DNA of 64,000 nucleotides, taken from positions 744,001 to 808,000 of the forward strand of contig BLAL01000183.1 in NCBI GenBank assembly GCA_015698045.1, written 5' to 3'. The notes beneath the pieces are model-generated. The model was given only the letters and a program-made list of their open reading frames with translations, had not been told where the DNA came from and searched no databases. Every line of letters begins with the position of its first letter. The stretch's first letter is position 1. Source of the stretch: Rhizophagus clarus. Lineage: Eukaryota > Glomeromycota > Glomeromycetes > Glomerales > Glomeraceae. The position numbers and the translations under genes were made by a program. Shown here piece by piece: positions 1 through 12,589 of the stretch.

Positions 1-3000
1 ATACTTTTAGCTTGTAATTTATATTGTTAATTTGAAACCTTTTAAATCTTTCTATAGAAGTCATATTTTCATTTTTTTCAAAGCTAAAAAATTTAGCCGG
101 TTAACCATTTTTGAAATCCAAAATATAATTAGATCAAAAAATTTGTAATTCTGGTGTCATATTTTCTTTATATTTAAATAATTAGTCAAATAAATTTTTT
201 TTTTTTAATTTTTAATTTGAATCAGATATTGCTAATAAATGATAATATTATTTTAAGGTAAATCAATTATTCCTATTGAAATAAATCAATTATAATTTAA
301 CCTAATAATAAATTTATAATATATTTTTTATTCTATATTATTAGTAGTCCAACAGTAATTCAACCAATATGATTTTATTAATATAATAGCATTTAATACT
401 ATAGTATATATATATTTATATTTGCAGTACAAAAAAATTAAATTGCTTTTTAAATAATTTTGATAATACAATTTGTTTAATAGTATCTATAAAATCATAT
501 TATACAATTAACTTTCCATAAATACATTACTTTTAGAACCAAATATAAGGGTGAATTTAGAGTTAGTATTATATTTATAAAATTTTTTTTTTTTTTTTAA
601 TTCAAAGATTATATTACATTTATTGTAAAATATTTATCCTAAAATATTGTAAACAATACTATATAATCCCTTCAGCCCAGCTAGGTGTAATCCATGAATA
701 ATCTGAACTAAAATATAAGATTATATATATAAAATAAATAAAATACAAATCTAAAATAAAATAAAATAAAAATAAACCAAACAAAATTAAATCAAAAACT
801 AAGAAAACATTAATAATTTATCAAAATCCCTTAATAAATTAACATTATAAAACCCTGGAAGTTTCTTATATACCCAAAAAATGCAACTACCCAAATGTAT
901 TAAAGCTCGCATTTGAGTAAATGTATGATCTAATGAAATTTTTGTTTATTAGTCACAATAGGTGGTTTTAATGGTGGCTTCATGTAAATATTGTCAAGGA
1001 TGATATGATCTAATGATTCAACATTGTCCCAATTCCTAGAAGAGTGATTGTATTTAGAGAGTTGAGCCAATAGAGAAGAAAATTTGTCTGATTTAAAATG
1101 CCTTTAAGTTGTTCCCATATAATAGTACTGTCACAACAAATGTATCAAAAAATCAATTTGAAGAGTCAGACCAATTTGATTAATAATTTAGTGCAAAAGG
1201 GAGTAGCTTGTCACAATGTCCATTTAAAAAGACATCATATTTTTTGGAAAGTAATTTGTTTCATCTTCTCTGTAGTAGCACAATTTAGTAGTTTAGTAAA
1301 GTCTTAAAAAATGGACTGAAGTACCATATATTTATAAAATAGTAAAATCATATAATTTATATAATTTATATATTATTATCCTTTTCAATTTAGTGCGACC
1401 CCTTGATTTTTAGCCTGTCATATACAGGAAAATCGATTTTCAGTTTTCATGTGATAATCAACCAATAAGACTTTATACTATTGTTATTACATGATTAATT
1501 GTATTTACACATTGAAGAAAAAAATAGTAGAAATAAAATTATTTTACAATAAAAAGAATAGAATAAAAGTAAAATATTAAATATATTATTACAAGAGAAC
1601 AACTGCTTTAAAGTCATTTTAATTTAACAATATACCTGTTTATATATTATTAACCATTAAATATTATATTATTAAAATATAAACTCTGTGTTCTATATCT
1701 AATATTTATTTGTTGAAAATCTATAAAAAAACATAATAAGTCATTAGTTAATAAATCTTCAAGCTTTATAAGTTCAAACTTCTTAAAAAGTTTATAAAAA
1801 TAAATAAATCTTTTATTTTTTAAGTGATTTAGCATAAAAAAGAAATCAAAGGAAATCTCAGAAAATCTCTCAAACTTAATAGTTTGAAAACCAACTTTAG
1901 TTTGTTAAATACCATACCTAAAACTTTATAAATATGTAGTTTAATATAAAAAGTTTCTGAAATCACAGGAAATCACAAGAGAGTTAACATAATAGAAAAG
2001 TTTTACTAGAACAGTTTGCGAAAAAATAGAGAAAATTAAAGAAATCAAAAATGATTTACATATATTATTACACAATCAAAAGGTCATGTTAAATTGAAAA
2101 GGATGATAAACTAGCTATGAAATTTTATTAAAAATAGTGTGATCTTAAACTTTTAATATAGAAGTGTACTTAAAAAATTGTTACATTTTTAAAACATAGA
2201 AAATATATATATATATTTTTTTTTTTATTTAAAGGTCATGATTGATAACTCTATTAAATTTAAGAACAATATGCGAAAATACAAAAAGCGAGTGATCAAT
2301 CCCCCCTCCCTCCCCTCTCTGACAAATATCAGGTATGACCCATGAATTTCAACTAATGGCCGGTGTTACCATATGCCATAGTGCAAGTAAGATCCTCTAA
2401 CAAACACATTATTTTCCTCCATAATCCCTACAGAGCACGTCATTAAGATAACCATCATCCTAACCAAGTGATGCACAGGCACGATGCTGAGGCCTCCTAG
2501 TCAATAATGTTGAAACTCCCTTTTCGCTCAGTAGTCCTATCCAAAAAAGATTTTTTCCAAATCGTTCAAAGCCATTAACCAGCGCAGATACACCAAAAAT
2601 AAAAAAATATTAGAAGAGTCACAACAACTCACACGTAACTTTGACTAGCCCAACTAGGAATCAACATATATTAGCAAAATTTAAAATAAATTATCCAACC
2701 AAATTCTCCTCCTTAATTAGATCGATAAACAAAGCCCTAAAAAAAAAACACAGGTCAAATGAAAAAAAATTGTCAAAAATTGGCAGTCTGATTTTTAACC
2801 GATTTTTGAATATATTTGTCTGATTTGTGGCTTTTTAAAGCCAATTTTATGACATGAATTGTTTGTGATTAGAAATACGTTATTTATGAACAAAAAATCA
2901 GAATGCCGATTTTAGCAGATTTTGCAAAAATTGGCATTCTAATTTTAAAATAAACATGTCGATAGCTAAAAATCAGACTGCCAGTTTATAGCTATATTTA

Positions 3001-3743
3001 TCCTTTTTATAGCATTTTGCTGCCAATTTTATGGCATGTATTGTTAGCAATCAGAAATTCTTTTATTTTTATCAACATAAATCAGAATACCGTCTTAAAA
3101 TTATAATTATCAATTCTCGCAAAATTAGAGTACCAATTTTTAAATAATCATGCCAAATCTCCTAAAATCAGATTGCCAAGTTTAATTCAGTATAAACATT
3201 TTAAAAATAGTTTATGCCAATTTATATATTAGATCTTTCTATTATCGATTTTTTCATAATTCATAATTACTATTATTGTACAGTTTTATTTTATTTTTCC
3301 ATTTTTGATAATTGATTTATTTTTAATATTTAATATGTATGATATATAATATATATGCTATTATTTTATAATATATACTGCAATTTATGATATATTTATT
3401 ATTATTATATTATTATTATATTGTCCATATTATTATTATTATATTACTATATTGTTCTTATTATTATATTATTATTATGTATAGAATGTTTATATAAAAT
3501 ATATTAAAATCATATTTATCTCGTCATGTTACTTATAAATAGCTATAAAATAACCAGAGCTCTAAAAAAGAGATTAATAGGATAGAAACGATATTAGAGA
3601 GTTAATTTATAAACAACAGAAGTTAAATCACTCAAAATACAAGCAGTTGATTTTAAATGATGAAATAAATACCTAAATTTATGTACGTCTTCTGATATCA
3701 ACCAGTACTTTTAAGTAAAAGGGACCTTGGTGCTCATCTACAT
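1..3743. other. AT-rich gene-poor stretch with repeat debris
   Basis: No gene can be supported here. The sequence is mostly A/T with short homopolymers. On the minus strand about 880-1310 gives broken peptide-like text with stops and frame changes, perhaps an old coding remnant, but I cannot assign it. Positions 2290-2650 are clearly richer in G+C than their surroundings and look like a piece of an unclassified repeat. Positions about 2770-3200 hold roughly three diverged copies of a 190-200 bp unit, each containing a short inverted motif around TGGCAGTCTGA or its complement. After 3240 the sequence is ATT/ATA microsatellite-like. Confidence 0.5.
2770..3200. repeat. Degenerate tandem repeat, about 190-200 bp unit
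   Basis: The phrase TTGGCAGTCTGATTTTTA near 2778 returns as AATCAGACTGCCAGTTTATA near 2968 (inverted local context) and AAATCAGATTGCCAAG near 3162. Between them, GCCAATTTTATGACATG and GCCAATTTTATGGCATG mark the same relative position in two units. The copies are diverged and carry internal inverted pairs, for example GAATGCCGATTTT with AAATTGGCATTC. Confidence 0.5.
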
Positions 3744-3769
3744 CTAAATTACCATTATTATCATCATTT

Positions 3770-3935
3770 TATTCTTCATTAGTTCCATCATTTTTATCAG
3801 CATTACCATTATTGCTATCATTGTTATTATTACTATTACCATTATTATTATCATCATTATTATCATCATTACCATTATTGTCATCATCATTATTATCATC
3901 ATCGTTATCCTCATCATCATCATCATCATCAGATT
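3770..3935. repeat. ATT/ATC trinucleotide microsatellite
   Basis: A run of interspersed ATT and ATC triplets with little else. In the minus-strand frame of the flanking block it reads as a D/N-rich acidic tail, so it may be a coding microsatellite of the pseudogene around it. Confidence 0.75.
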
Positions 3936-4474
3936 CTGGTTCAATCCACCTTGATAATATCCACCAATTTGCCGTGTCTTGTATTGGTCTACTTTTTTTA
4001 TCAACATCATCTAGACGGTAATGTTTGCAACTTAACCTGGTTCTGATGCTTACTCCAATCTCATCCGCTCAAAATAAGATTCTTTTAACCTAATGATAAA
4101 TTTATAACTTATTAGCATAAACGCTTATGTTTTAAACTTTTGCAACTTTAAGTACTCTAGAAGACCTCCACTTCTTATTGTGAATTTTAATTACTGAATT
4201 TGTACTTATCAACCTTCCTGATCTTATGTTATCATTACACTCTTCATTTGCCAGAACTTTGTCTTCAGTAGACCATTTATCTGAATGGACTTCTGCAGTA
4301 TTTACTGACTTTTCACAATCTTTAATAAATACTTCCCTAGTCATATTTTCAGGATAACAATCATCTAGAATGCTGTCTTGCGTCAAAATCGTGTGTTGGA
4401 GACCTTTGCATCTTCTTGTCATTTTCTATTAAAGAGTAAATTAAAATAATTAATAGATTATATACATTGTCATT

Positions 4475-5111
4475 TTAAGGGTAGAGTGTATCTACGCCAC
4501 AATATATATATGATTTTAGACTAAAAAATGTAGATCATCACGTGACTCAAAACGAGCAAAATTTATGATTTCTCACAAACTACCATATGAATTTTGTTAA
4601 ATACACATTTAAAAAGAGTATAAACATGCGCTTCATTTATTTATTAAAGTGTTTAACCATTTGCTATTAGTCTTTCTGAATGTATTTAGACTTTTAAAAT
4701 CAAATATGACTAATAATAAAAAAATAAAATGGTATTAATAAAAAATTTTATTTGAATAAGTAAATGCACAATGATTTTTTGACATAAATATGATTTTTTA
4801 TTATACTATTAACTTGTAAGGTTTCATAAGTTTAAAGTTAATTTGAAGATATGTTCTCTAGGTGATTCGCAACTTACCATAGAAGATTCGCAACTTAATG
4901 ACGACTTCATAGTGTAATATTTCGTTATAAGCTTTATTTGTATTATACTTTACTAAAGTTTATTTGAAAGACAGAAACTCTAGCTTTCTAAAGAATACTT
5001 TTAAACAGTTTTTCATAAAATATTGAGTGAGTTTTCCTTGTAGCGAAGTAAAAAAAAAAATGATTTTTTTTTTAGCCATATGATCAGCCATGTCGATCCC
5101 TCTACCCTTAA
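4475..5111. mobile_element. MITE-like element with TTAA flanks
   Basis: Inverted ends GGGTAGAG (4479-4486) and CTCTACCC (5100-5107) sit directly between two TTAA tetranucleotides (4475-4478 and 5108-5111). Similarity of the ends continues imperfectly for about 20 bp. The interior has no ORF. TTAA duplication with GGG/CCC-starting ends is typical of piggyBac-like (and some Kolobok) non-autonomous elements. It lies between two exon-like blocks of the RS-rich pseudogene, probably in an intron. Confidence 0.5.
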
Positions 5112-6024
5112 ATAATGAATTTTACATCTGATCTCTCCTCGACGTCATGTGTTACTGTTTATTGTGTTTATCTATCTTACCCTTTTTTTTAATTTCCAAA
5201 TCTCCTGCTGTGATTTGTGTAGCTGTTTTATTACTTTTAAAAGTTCTGTATCGTATACCTCTAATGAAGGAGGCATCGCTGCTTTAACGGCTGGTAGAAC
5301 TTTTTTATTTATCAACTTTTTTGTTTACTAAATGTCTTTGACATGTCGAAAAGAATCGATGAATCGAAATTGTTTATAATATGGATTACCTCATCCTATT
5401 TAATATAACATTTATTTTTAACAATCAATACAAAAGAGAAATATTTAATAAAATAAAAATATATTTACATGAACAGTTTTTTTGAAATTTTTATCAGTTA
5501 TTGGAGGAAGAACATGCCGATTCTCTCTGAATAGAACTGGTAATAGGCTTCTATTTCTTGGTTCTTCACTCGTTCTTTCTTTCATTAGCACTTCTACACG
5601 TTTGGTAAGATTTAAAATTATGCTTCTTAATTTGCTAACTTCTCTATTGTTAGCACCTATTATAAATTAGTATTTAATATAAATCATTTAGTATAAAAAA
5701 TTTTACGTACAAGTAAGTAAAGAAAAGTAAAAGAAATACTACCGCTCATTGGAGGTGAAGAAGAAGGAATTGTTAAAGATAGATCAGTTAAAGATCCTAT
5801 AACAATAACGTTAAATTGGTATAGTATAAGTAAAATGAAATTTAATTAGCACTAATATAAAACAATATTACTTTTTGTAATTGATCTCCCTCTAGAGACA
5901 TTTTGGTAGTTTTGATTATGTTGAGATTGAGAGCGTGATTGATGTCGATGAGAGGAATGAGAGCGAGATCAAGATTGACATTGATGAGAATGAGAATGAT
6001 GGGAACGATGAGAGGAGCAAGAGT

Positions 6025-6125
6025 GATAAGAACATGATCATTAGGAACAATGAGAGGAGCAAGAGTGATAAGAACATGATCATTAGGAACAATGAGAGGA
6101 GCGAGAGTGATGAGAACGTGATTAT
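6025..6125. repeat. 42-bp tandem repeat inside the RS-rich tract
   Basis: The segment beginning AACATGATCATTAGGAAC and ending near GAGTGATAAG is repeated nearly exactly twice, with a third partial copy (AACGTGATTATTAGG). It encodes the Arg/Ser-rich repeats of the overlapping minus-strand pseudogene. Confidence 0.7.
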
Positions 6126-6351
6126 TAGGATTTGGAATGATAATATGAGATTTGGATCAAGATGGGCGAGATCAAGGTTGACAAGTCATTGAGCGAGATT
6201 TTGAGCAACTATATGATCGATTAATATGAGTTTGATGCCAAGATTGATGAGATTGGGAACAGGAACTAGATTCATTTCATTGAGATCTAATATGAGAATG
6301 AGAGCCATCACGAAAAATAGGAATTAAATTTAAAGGTTTAAATTTTCTCAT

Positions 6352-7814
6352 TATGATATTTGATAATTTGATAATTTAAAGATTAAACAAGAAACAAAGG
6401 CTCTATATATAACCATTACTTACGTCTTCTAAACCATTTTTGTTATCGTCTGATTAAAATAAATGATAGATTAAATTAATAAGACTTGTTATCATTTAAT
6501 AAATTATATCGCTATCAATATTAATTAAAATAAATTAATAAATTAAATAAACTTGATATTATATCACTTTCAATTAATTAAAATATATCAATAATCAATT
6601 ATTTAAAATAATCAGTAAACAATTAATAATTAAAAATATCAACAAATTAATTAAAATATATCAATAAAGTATATCAATGAATTAATTAAAATATATTAAT
6701 AAACTAAATATTATATCATTATCATAAATAATATGTCCAAATTAGTAATAACACATTTTAAGCTTGATAAAGTTATACTTACGGAAGCTAGTTTTTCTGA
6801 CAGGAAATATAATTGGCAAAAAGAAATATATTTACTTTGTTAAATTGACGAAAAATAAGGCGAAAAATAAGGTAAAAAATATTGTCAACCATTAACAAAA
6901 AAAATGAAAGGCAACAAAGAAATTTGTTGCATCGTACTAAAACGTGAAATTTATAGTAAACGTAAACAAATTAAAAATCACTGATTTGTAGAACATGCAT
7001 GGTAAATGCAATAAACGCAAACAAATTTTATAGCTCCTGCCAATCACGTTAGATGACATTTATGCACTATTTAGTCACATAGTATTAACAAACTGTACAT
7101 CTGTGCCAACTGCCAATTACAAAAGAAGAATTAAAGATTATTAAAACAATTCTATTAATTAACAAGTAATTTTAACCATGACTGATTGTTAGAATAAATA
7201 TATATATGCTATAACTCAACGTATTATTGTAAGCGACTCAATAAAAGATAAAATAATAAATATTTGATATCTCGTTAATAGCATTAAATGATACTGATGT
7301 ACTAAAAATTGATGACTTGAAAGAAAATATATAAAAAAAAATGAAATATAATTTTTCCTAATTTTTGATATATTCAAAATAATAGGCCAAGTATTAAATT
7401 TTAATGTTATTGTTGTTGCGAACAACTAAGACATTTTTTTTATAACTCTTGCATTTTGATCTATGAATAGGAAATTGCTACATCTCTACTTAAATTATTT
7501 GGATCGTTCGAATTCGTGATGATTTATGAGATTTATTAGTAAGTTGATTGACATGTTTCAAGAATCAAATTAATTGAATTTGAAAAAATTTTCTAGTATA
7601 ATTATACCCCTTAATACCAAATTTAATTAGAGAATTAGCAAAAATAAAATTATATTTTAGTATTTGATAAAATACATTGGTCTTGATATCATTGTTATGT
7701 GTTATTATCAAAATAGCTTAATTACCAAGCTGTGCCTTGACAAAAATAGACCAAGAATCAGGATTGCCAAACCAATTAGATTGATTTGCAATTCCTTAAA
7801 AAGAAAAAAAAAAA
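6352..7814. other. Intergenic AT-rich stretch, no gene seen
   Basis: Several short repeats of ATTAATTAAAATATATCAATAA occur in 6480-6720. No open frame with protein-like composition was found on either strand. The stretch ends at the start of the Tnp2-like pseudogene. Confidence 0.55.
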
Positions 7815-10800
7815 ATGTCAGAATCTCTAGATACAAGAACCAGAACCAAAGTGCATTGTTTCTGTAAAGAATGTAACAGTAAATTGGTTAATCAAAGAAC
7901 TAAACTGAAACATGAGTTAAAATATAAATTAAAATCTAATGTGAATAATAATTTTAGTAATAATTATCAAGAAGATTCTTCAAATGTTATATCATCTGAT
8001 GCTCTTGATAAAGATGTAATGGAGTACGACCCAATACTAGAGATAAATGATACATCATCTGATATAACTGAACAATTATCTGAAGATATTGAACAAATGT
8101 CTGAAGATATTAAACAATTGTCTGAAGATATTGAACCATTACTCACAAGAAACTATTTCTTTTTAACAAAGAAGATACCTATACATGAATTGGCAAAATA
8201 TCAAACGATAAAGAAAGGAAAAATATCTGATCTTATTCTTAAAAATTTATTATTGGATAATGTAAGAAATGAGAATGATCAAGATGAGGATTCTGAAGAT
8301 GATGACGATAAAAATGGAGATACTGAAAATAGCGATTCTAATTATTCTGATGATTATGAAGATGATGACGATGATAAAGTCAATTTTGCATCAACAGATT
8401 TTGATAATGGCGAACCAATTTTTCCTAACATTAACATTAATGATAATTATACTTAAACTATTTTGTGGATATTACAATATCAAAAACAATTTAAACTTTC
8501 CAATGTAACTATAGATTCTTTATTCAAGTTCTTAAGATTTTTTCTTTTGACAATAGATGAAAATAAATTTTCATCTTTTCCTTCCTCTTTATATATGATT
8601 AAAAAGGTGTTAGGGATATCCACAATAATAATTAAATATGCAGCCTGTGACAGATGTCACAAATTGTATGATATAAAAGAATTATCAGACAATACTGAAA
8701 TACCAACTTGCAGTTTTGTAAACTATTCAAATCACAGAATAAAACGATTTTAACAACAATGCAATAACCCTCTATTAACGAAAATAGATAGTAATAATAG
8801 TAATAATAATCCCATTTTTCGTCTGATAATGATATTCCCGTTAATAAATATTAAGTAACAATTGACCCTTTTTTTTAATTGCAAAAATTTTGAAATGTCA
8901 TGTCAGAAGTGGTCAGAAAGGAAAAACAGAACTGAAGCTTTATTCGATATCTATGATAGTAGAGTCTGAAAAAGCTTTACAGATGATGATGATGCGCTGT
9001 TTTTTACAAAAGAATTTGCCAATATTCTTATTAGATTAATACTAAATATGGATTGGTTCTAGCCATTCGTAAATTCACAATATTCTGTTGGTGTGATTTA
9101 TGTCATTTTTTGTAATTTGCCGCATAATGAATGCTTTAAGCCACACAATATTCTTACACTAGTAGTAATACCTGATCTGAAAGAACTAAGCTAACATGAA
9201 ATTAACAATTATTTGTATCCAATTGTTAACCAGTTAAATCGTTTGTGAAATGGCTATTTTATAAAAACAAACAAACACAACAATGGTCGATTTGTCTGTG
9301 ATGCAATCATTGGCTATTTTAGTGACGTTCCTGCATCTTAGAAATTATGTGGTTTCATTTCAGCTCATATTGCATGCTACCAATGTTACAAATTGGCAAA
9401 TTTTATAAATAATTAACCAAATTTTGGGGGTTTGCAGATTTAGACAACTGGTTTGTTAAGCGAGATATTAATGAAATAAGAGAAAAAGCAAGTGAGTGAA
9501 AACAATGTGCAACTGAAGAAGCACGAAGAATCCATATTTCTGAACATCATATTCGCTGTTCAGAGATATACCACTTGCTTTATTTTAATTCTGTTCGCTT
9601 TTGCGTAGTTGATCCTATGCATTATCTTTTTCTCAGTATTACAAAATGAATCGTAACAAAACCCTGAATAGGCGAAGGTATATTAAATAACGAAAAGCTC
9701 AAAATTATGCAAGAGAGAGCTGATATGATAAAGTTCCCAAGTGACCTTGGACGCCACCCTGTCAGAATAGCTACTAGTGAAGGATTCTCAAGTTTCACAG
9801 CAGACATGTGAAAAACCTTCATGTTAATTTTTGCAATACCTATCACATAGAGTTTCCTTGGATACATCAACCAAAAAATTCTTGCATATTTCATGCGCAT
9901 TTGCAAGATCTTAATAAACTGAGAACTACAAAAAAATATGTTAAATGAAGCGTTTACAAGACTGATAGAGATGAACAAATTAATTAAACAAAAATATGGT
10001 CAAGAAAAAATAAGTCCTAATCTGCATCTCTGTCTCCATATCTATGAATGCGCATTAGATTATGGTCCTTTATTTTCATTCTGGTATTATAGCTTTAAAC
10101 AGATGAATGGAATTTTAAGTATGTGATTTAATTTTTCTGATTTAAAAATCGCAATGTTATTAATTATTTTTAAAAATTGTAGGTTCTTATAATAATAGCA
10201 GACATAATATTGAATCTGAATTACTAAGAATTATGTCTGAAAATACAATTCTTCAATACTTCCTCTCAAATTGTGACAATGATCACTTATTTTCCTCCTT
10301 GAAAATAATAAAACTAAGAAAATCTGTTGGCAGTTTGGCTGCACTTGATGATTTTGCGAGCGATGAGTATCAAAATTTTATAAGACTATCTCTTATTGAG
10401 GAAGATTTGGCTTATGGAACAGAATGTTTTCCTGAGTTGCTAATGAAACCGCGCAAAGAAACTACCCTTTCAAACCAAATTTTGGATCTACTGGTAGAAT
10501 TTTATAATAGTTTGTATAATGATTATTATTTCATCTCCATCTACTCTATAATAGATTCAAATAACGGTACTGTTGTAAACTCTAGAATTATACAATATGG
10601 GAGAATAAGAATTGGGGCGGACATATATGGTTCTATTCAGGCTGCTCGTCATAAAATATCCTTATATATATTAGCTCGATTTGTGCATTATGATGGATCG
10701 ATCAATATTTATTCTGGTCAAATACAATTTTATTTTGAGCATACTATTCATTTAAATAGTTTACGATCATTAACCTATTCATTAGCATTAGTCAAATGGT

Positions 10801-11050
10801 ACAAACCAGTTCAAGAGATATTATTGCCAAGTAGATAATGACATAAAATCATGTAATATAGAATTATAGACAAATGAGTTTTATGATATGAGAAGAGATA
10901 GTATTATACCCATACATCATATAATAAGAAAATTCATTAAATGTAATTTTAATACTGGGACGAGAAAAACAAAAAATATATGGCTGTGATTCCTTTAAAT
11001 AAAAAAATTTCATTTTAAAAACTTTATATAATATAAAATGAATTATATGT
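7815..11050 (+). pseudogene. Dead Tnp2/KDZ-like transposase
   Basis: The first open segment (7815-8456) starts MSESLDTRTRTK, has a Cys motif HCFCKECN near the N terminus and an acidic D/E-rich stretch. A second block (8463-8750) carries a KYAACDRCHKLYD zinc-ribbon-like motif. Between 8890 and 9940 broken frames still read IIGYFSDVPAS, NFGGFADLDNWF and VVDPMHYLFL, typical of the large fungal transposases annotated as transposase domain-containing proteins. The C-terminal part (9938-10838) reads SPNLHLCLHIYECALDYGP and FSFWYYSFKQMNGIL, then a long open block ending WYKPVQEILLPSR; weaker similarity runs to about 11050. Many stops and frame changes make it non-functional. The family call rests on recognising these blocks; the exact superfamily (Tnp2, KDZ, Plavaka relatives) is inference. 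Confidence 0.7.
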
Positions 11051-11055
11051 AAAAT

Positions 11056-11352
11056 CAGGACCTCAGACATTACTAAAATAACTCACATTTTTTTTTTACC
11101 CATTTTTCTCAAAATTAAGCCAATTTGCTCTTTTAGTTTTTTAAGGATATCTAGCCATCTATTCAACCAATTTTGATAAACTTTTTTATTTTGTAGATCT
11201 CATTGAGAGTTACATTTTAAAAAAAAGTTCATCCAATTTGGATCACTGATTGACGAGAAAATTGCAGAAAACATGTTTTTTAGCTTCTAAATTTCACATC
11301 AATTTGCTCTTTTTCATGATTATGAGTTGTATCAGTAATGTCTGGGGTCCTG
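11056..11352. mobile_element. 297-bp MITE with 6-bp target duplication
   Basis: Ends CAGGACCTCAGACATTACT (11056-11074) and AGTAATGTCTGGGGTCCTG (11334-11352) are inverted repeats with one mismatch in 19, extending imperfectly to about 30 bp. TAAAAT occurs directly outside both ends (11050-11055 and 11353-11358), a likely target site duplication. No ORF inside. It sits in the 3' remnant of the Tnp2-like pseudogene, so it inserted after that element. Confidence 0.75.
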
Positions 11353-11358
11353 TAAAAT

Positions 11359-12441
11359 CGGAATAGCAAATTCAATTATAGCATTTGTATTTGATTAAAT
11401 TATAACAATCATTTTTTTTGGCACAAGAATAACGATAAAGGTTACATATACCATAATTAATTCTACCTGCGTGAAAAATCAGATAATTCAGATAACAAGA
11501 GATCTTATTTTGAGCTGGTAAAGTTGTATTGCAAATCAGTCTTTTATTACAGTATTACAATGCAAGCACCATATTTTGTGATTAATAACTCTAATCATGT
11601 AATAATTTTTAGATATCAAAGGTTTATTTTATTTTAATTAAATATCACATAAAGTATAAAACAATTATTCTGACTATATAAATAATTAAAATTATGTAAA
11701 ACACACATTTAAGGCTGGCAAAGCTGTATTGCAAATTGGTCCTTCTTATATGAAAAGGGTAACAATTACATTAAATTAATACGGCACTTATTCAAAAATG
11801 TTTAAAAATGTTGCAACTTAATTCTTCAATAATCATCATTGTTATAATCAAGTTACTTATAACTTAAGCCTACTTTGATTATAAATAAAATAGCACTTCA
11901 CATAGACAGAGCTCATTATATATGAGTTATCCCATCATGCCTATTTTAATTATGATTAAAGAATTAACATTATTATTGTAAATATTTTACTCATAAGTCA
12001 TAATGATATCTATTTAGACTTTGACGAATAATACGACAGAGGAGGCGGAATTATTATAACCAAAATTCAAAGCAAGAGGTCTATGTATAGTAAATAGATC
12101 ATCAACTTTAGTACCAGAGTTATTTACAAACTTTAGGTGGCCACCTAGCCCACCTTTCCTATAACACACTATACATGACAGCAAATGGTATAGGAGGCAA
12201 ACTCTTCTTTCAGAAAAAAAGTTTTTTTTTTAAAAAAAAAAATAGTACAATTAAATAGCGTTTAATTAAATGTGATTAATTAACTTTTTAGGAATAGGCC
12301 TTATCAATGCGATCTCATCAGTTTCAATTATCACTGTTTAACCTTATGAATACTTCAGTTATTGTTTGTAAAATTGAATCAACTGGGAATTCAATGTACA
12401 AAATAAGTAGAATATTTAGAATAGTATCTTATATTTATTAG
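11359..12441. other. Repeat debris between two transposons
   Basis: No gene supported. Positions 11510-11540 and 11713-11743 share GGCTGGCAAAGCTGTATTGC-like sequence (diverged direct repeats about 200 bp apart). Around 12130-12190 is a short G+C-richer piece with the palindrome GGTGGCCACC. The rest is A/T-rich. Confidence 0.5.
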
Positions 12442-12589
12442 CATCAGGAAATTTTTTCAGAAGATATACATCAATAATTATCACTTTATCGATAAATATC
12501 GTATTTATAAATCGATGGTCAACATAATGTGATAATATTCGATAATTATCTCACAATTATACAACGATATTTAACTTTTTCTAAAATAA

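Larger units (their letters stand above)
3744..6351 (-). pseudogene. Broken repeat-family gene: RS-rich N terminus, helical middle, acidic tail
   Basis: A minus-strand chain of exon-like blocks. (a) 6351 down to about 5900 starts with MRKFKPLNL and becomes an Arg/Ser/His-rich tract in which Arg positions often read Cys (TGT) or stop (TGA, TAA), with one frame change near 6150. (b) A short block near 5800 reads SLTDLSLTIPSSSPPMS. (c) 5656-5471 reads EVSKLRSIILNLTKRVE. (d) 5299-5181 reads PSLEVYDTELLKVIKQLHK and ends at a good GTAAGA donor. (e) 4425-4132 follows a TTTAATAG acceptor. (f) About 4020-3744 is a D/N-rich acidic tail encoded by ATC/ATT repeats. I infer one multi-exon gene of a repeated fungal family; I cannot name its function. 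The decay, mostly Arg CGN to TGN, points to CpG loss. Whether blocks e and f belong to the same gene is uncertain. Confidence 0.4.

Noticed and set aside
3812..4021. Plus-strand poly-Ser/Leu frame
   Set aside because: Shadow of the ATC/ATT microsatellite; the minus frame with D/N-rich text continues a plausible exon.
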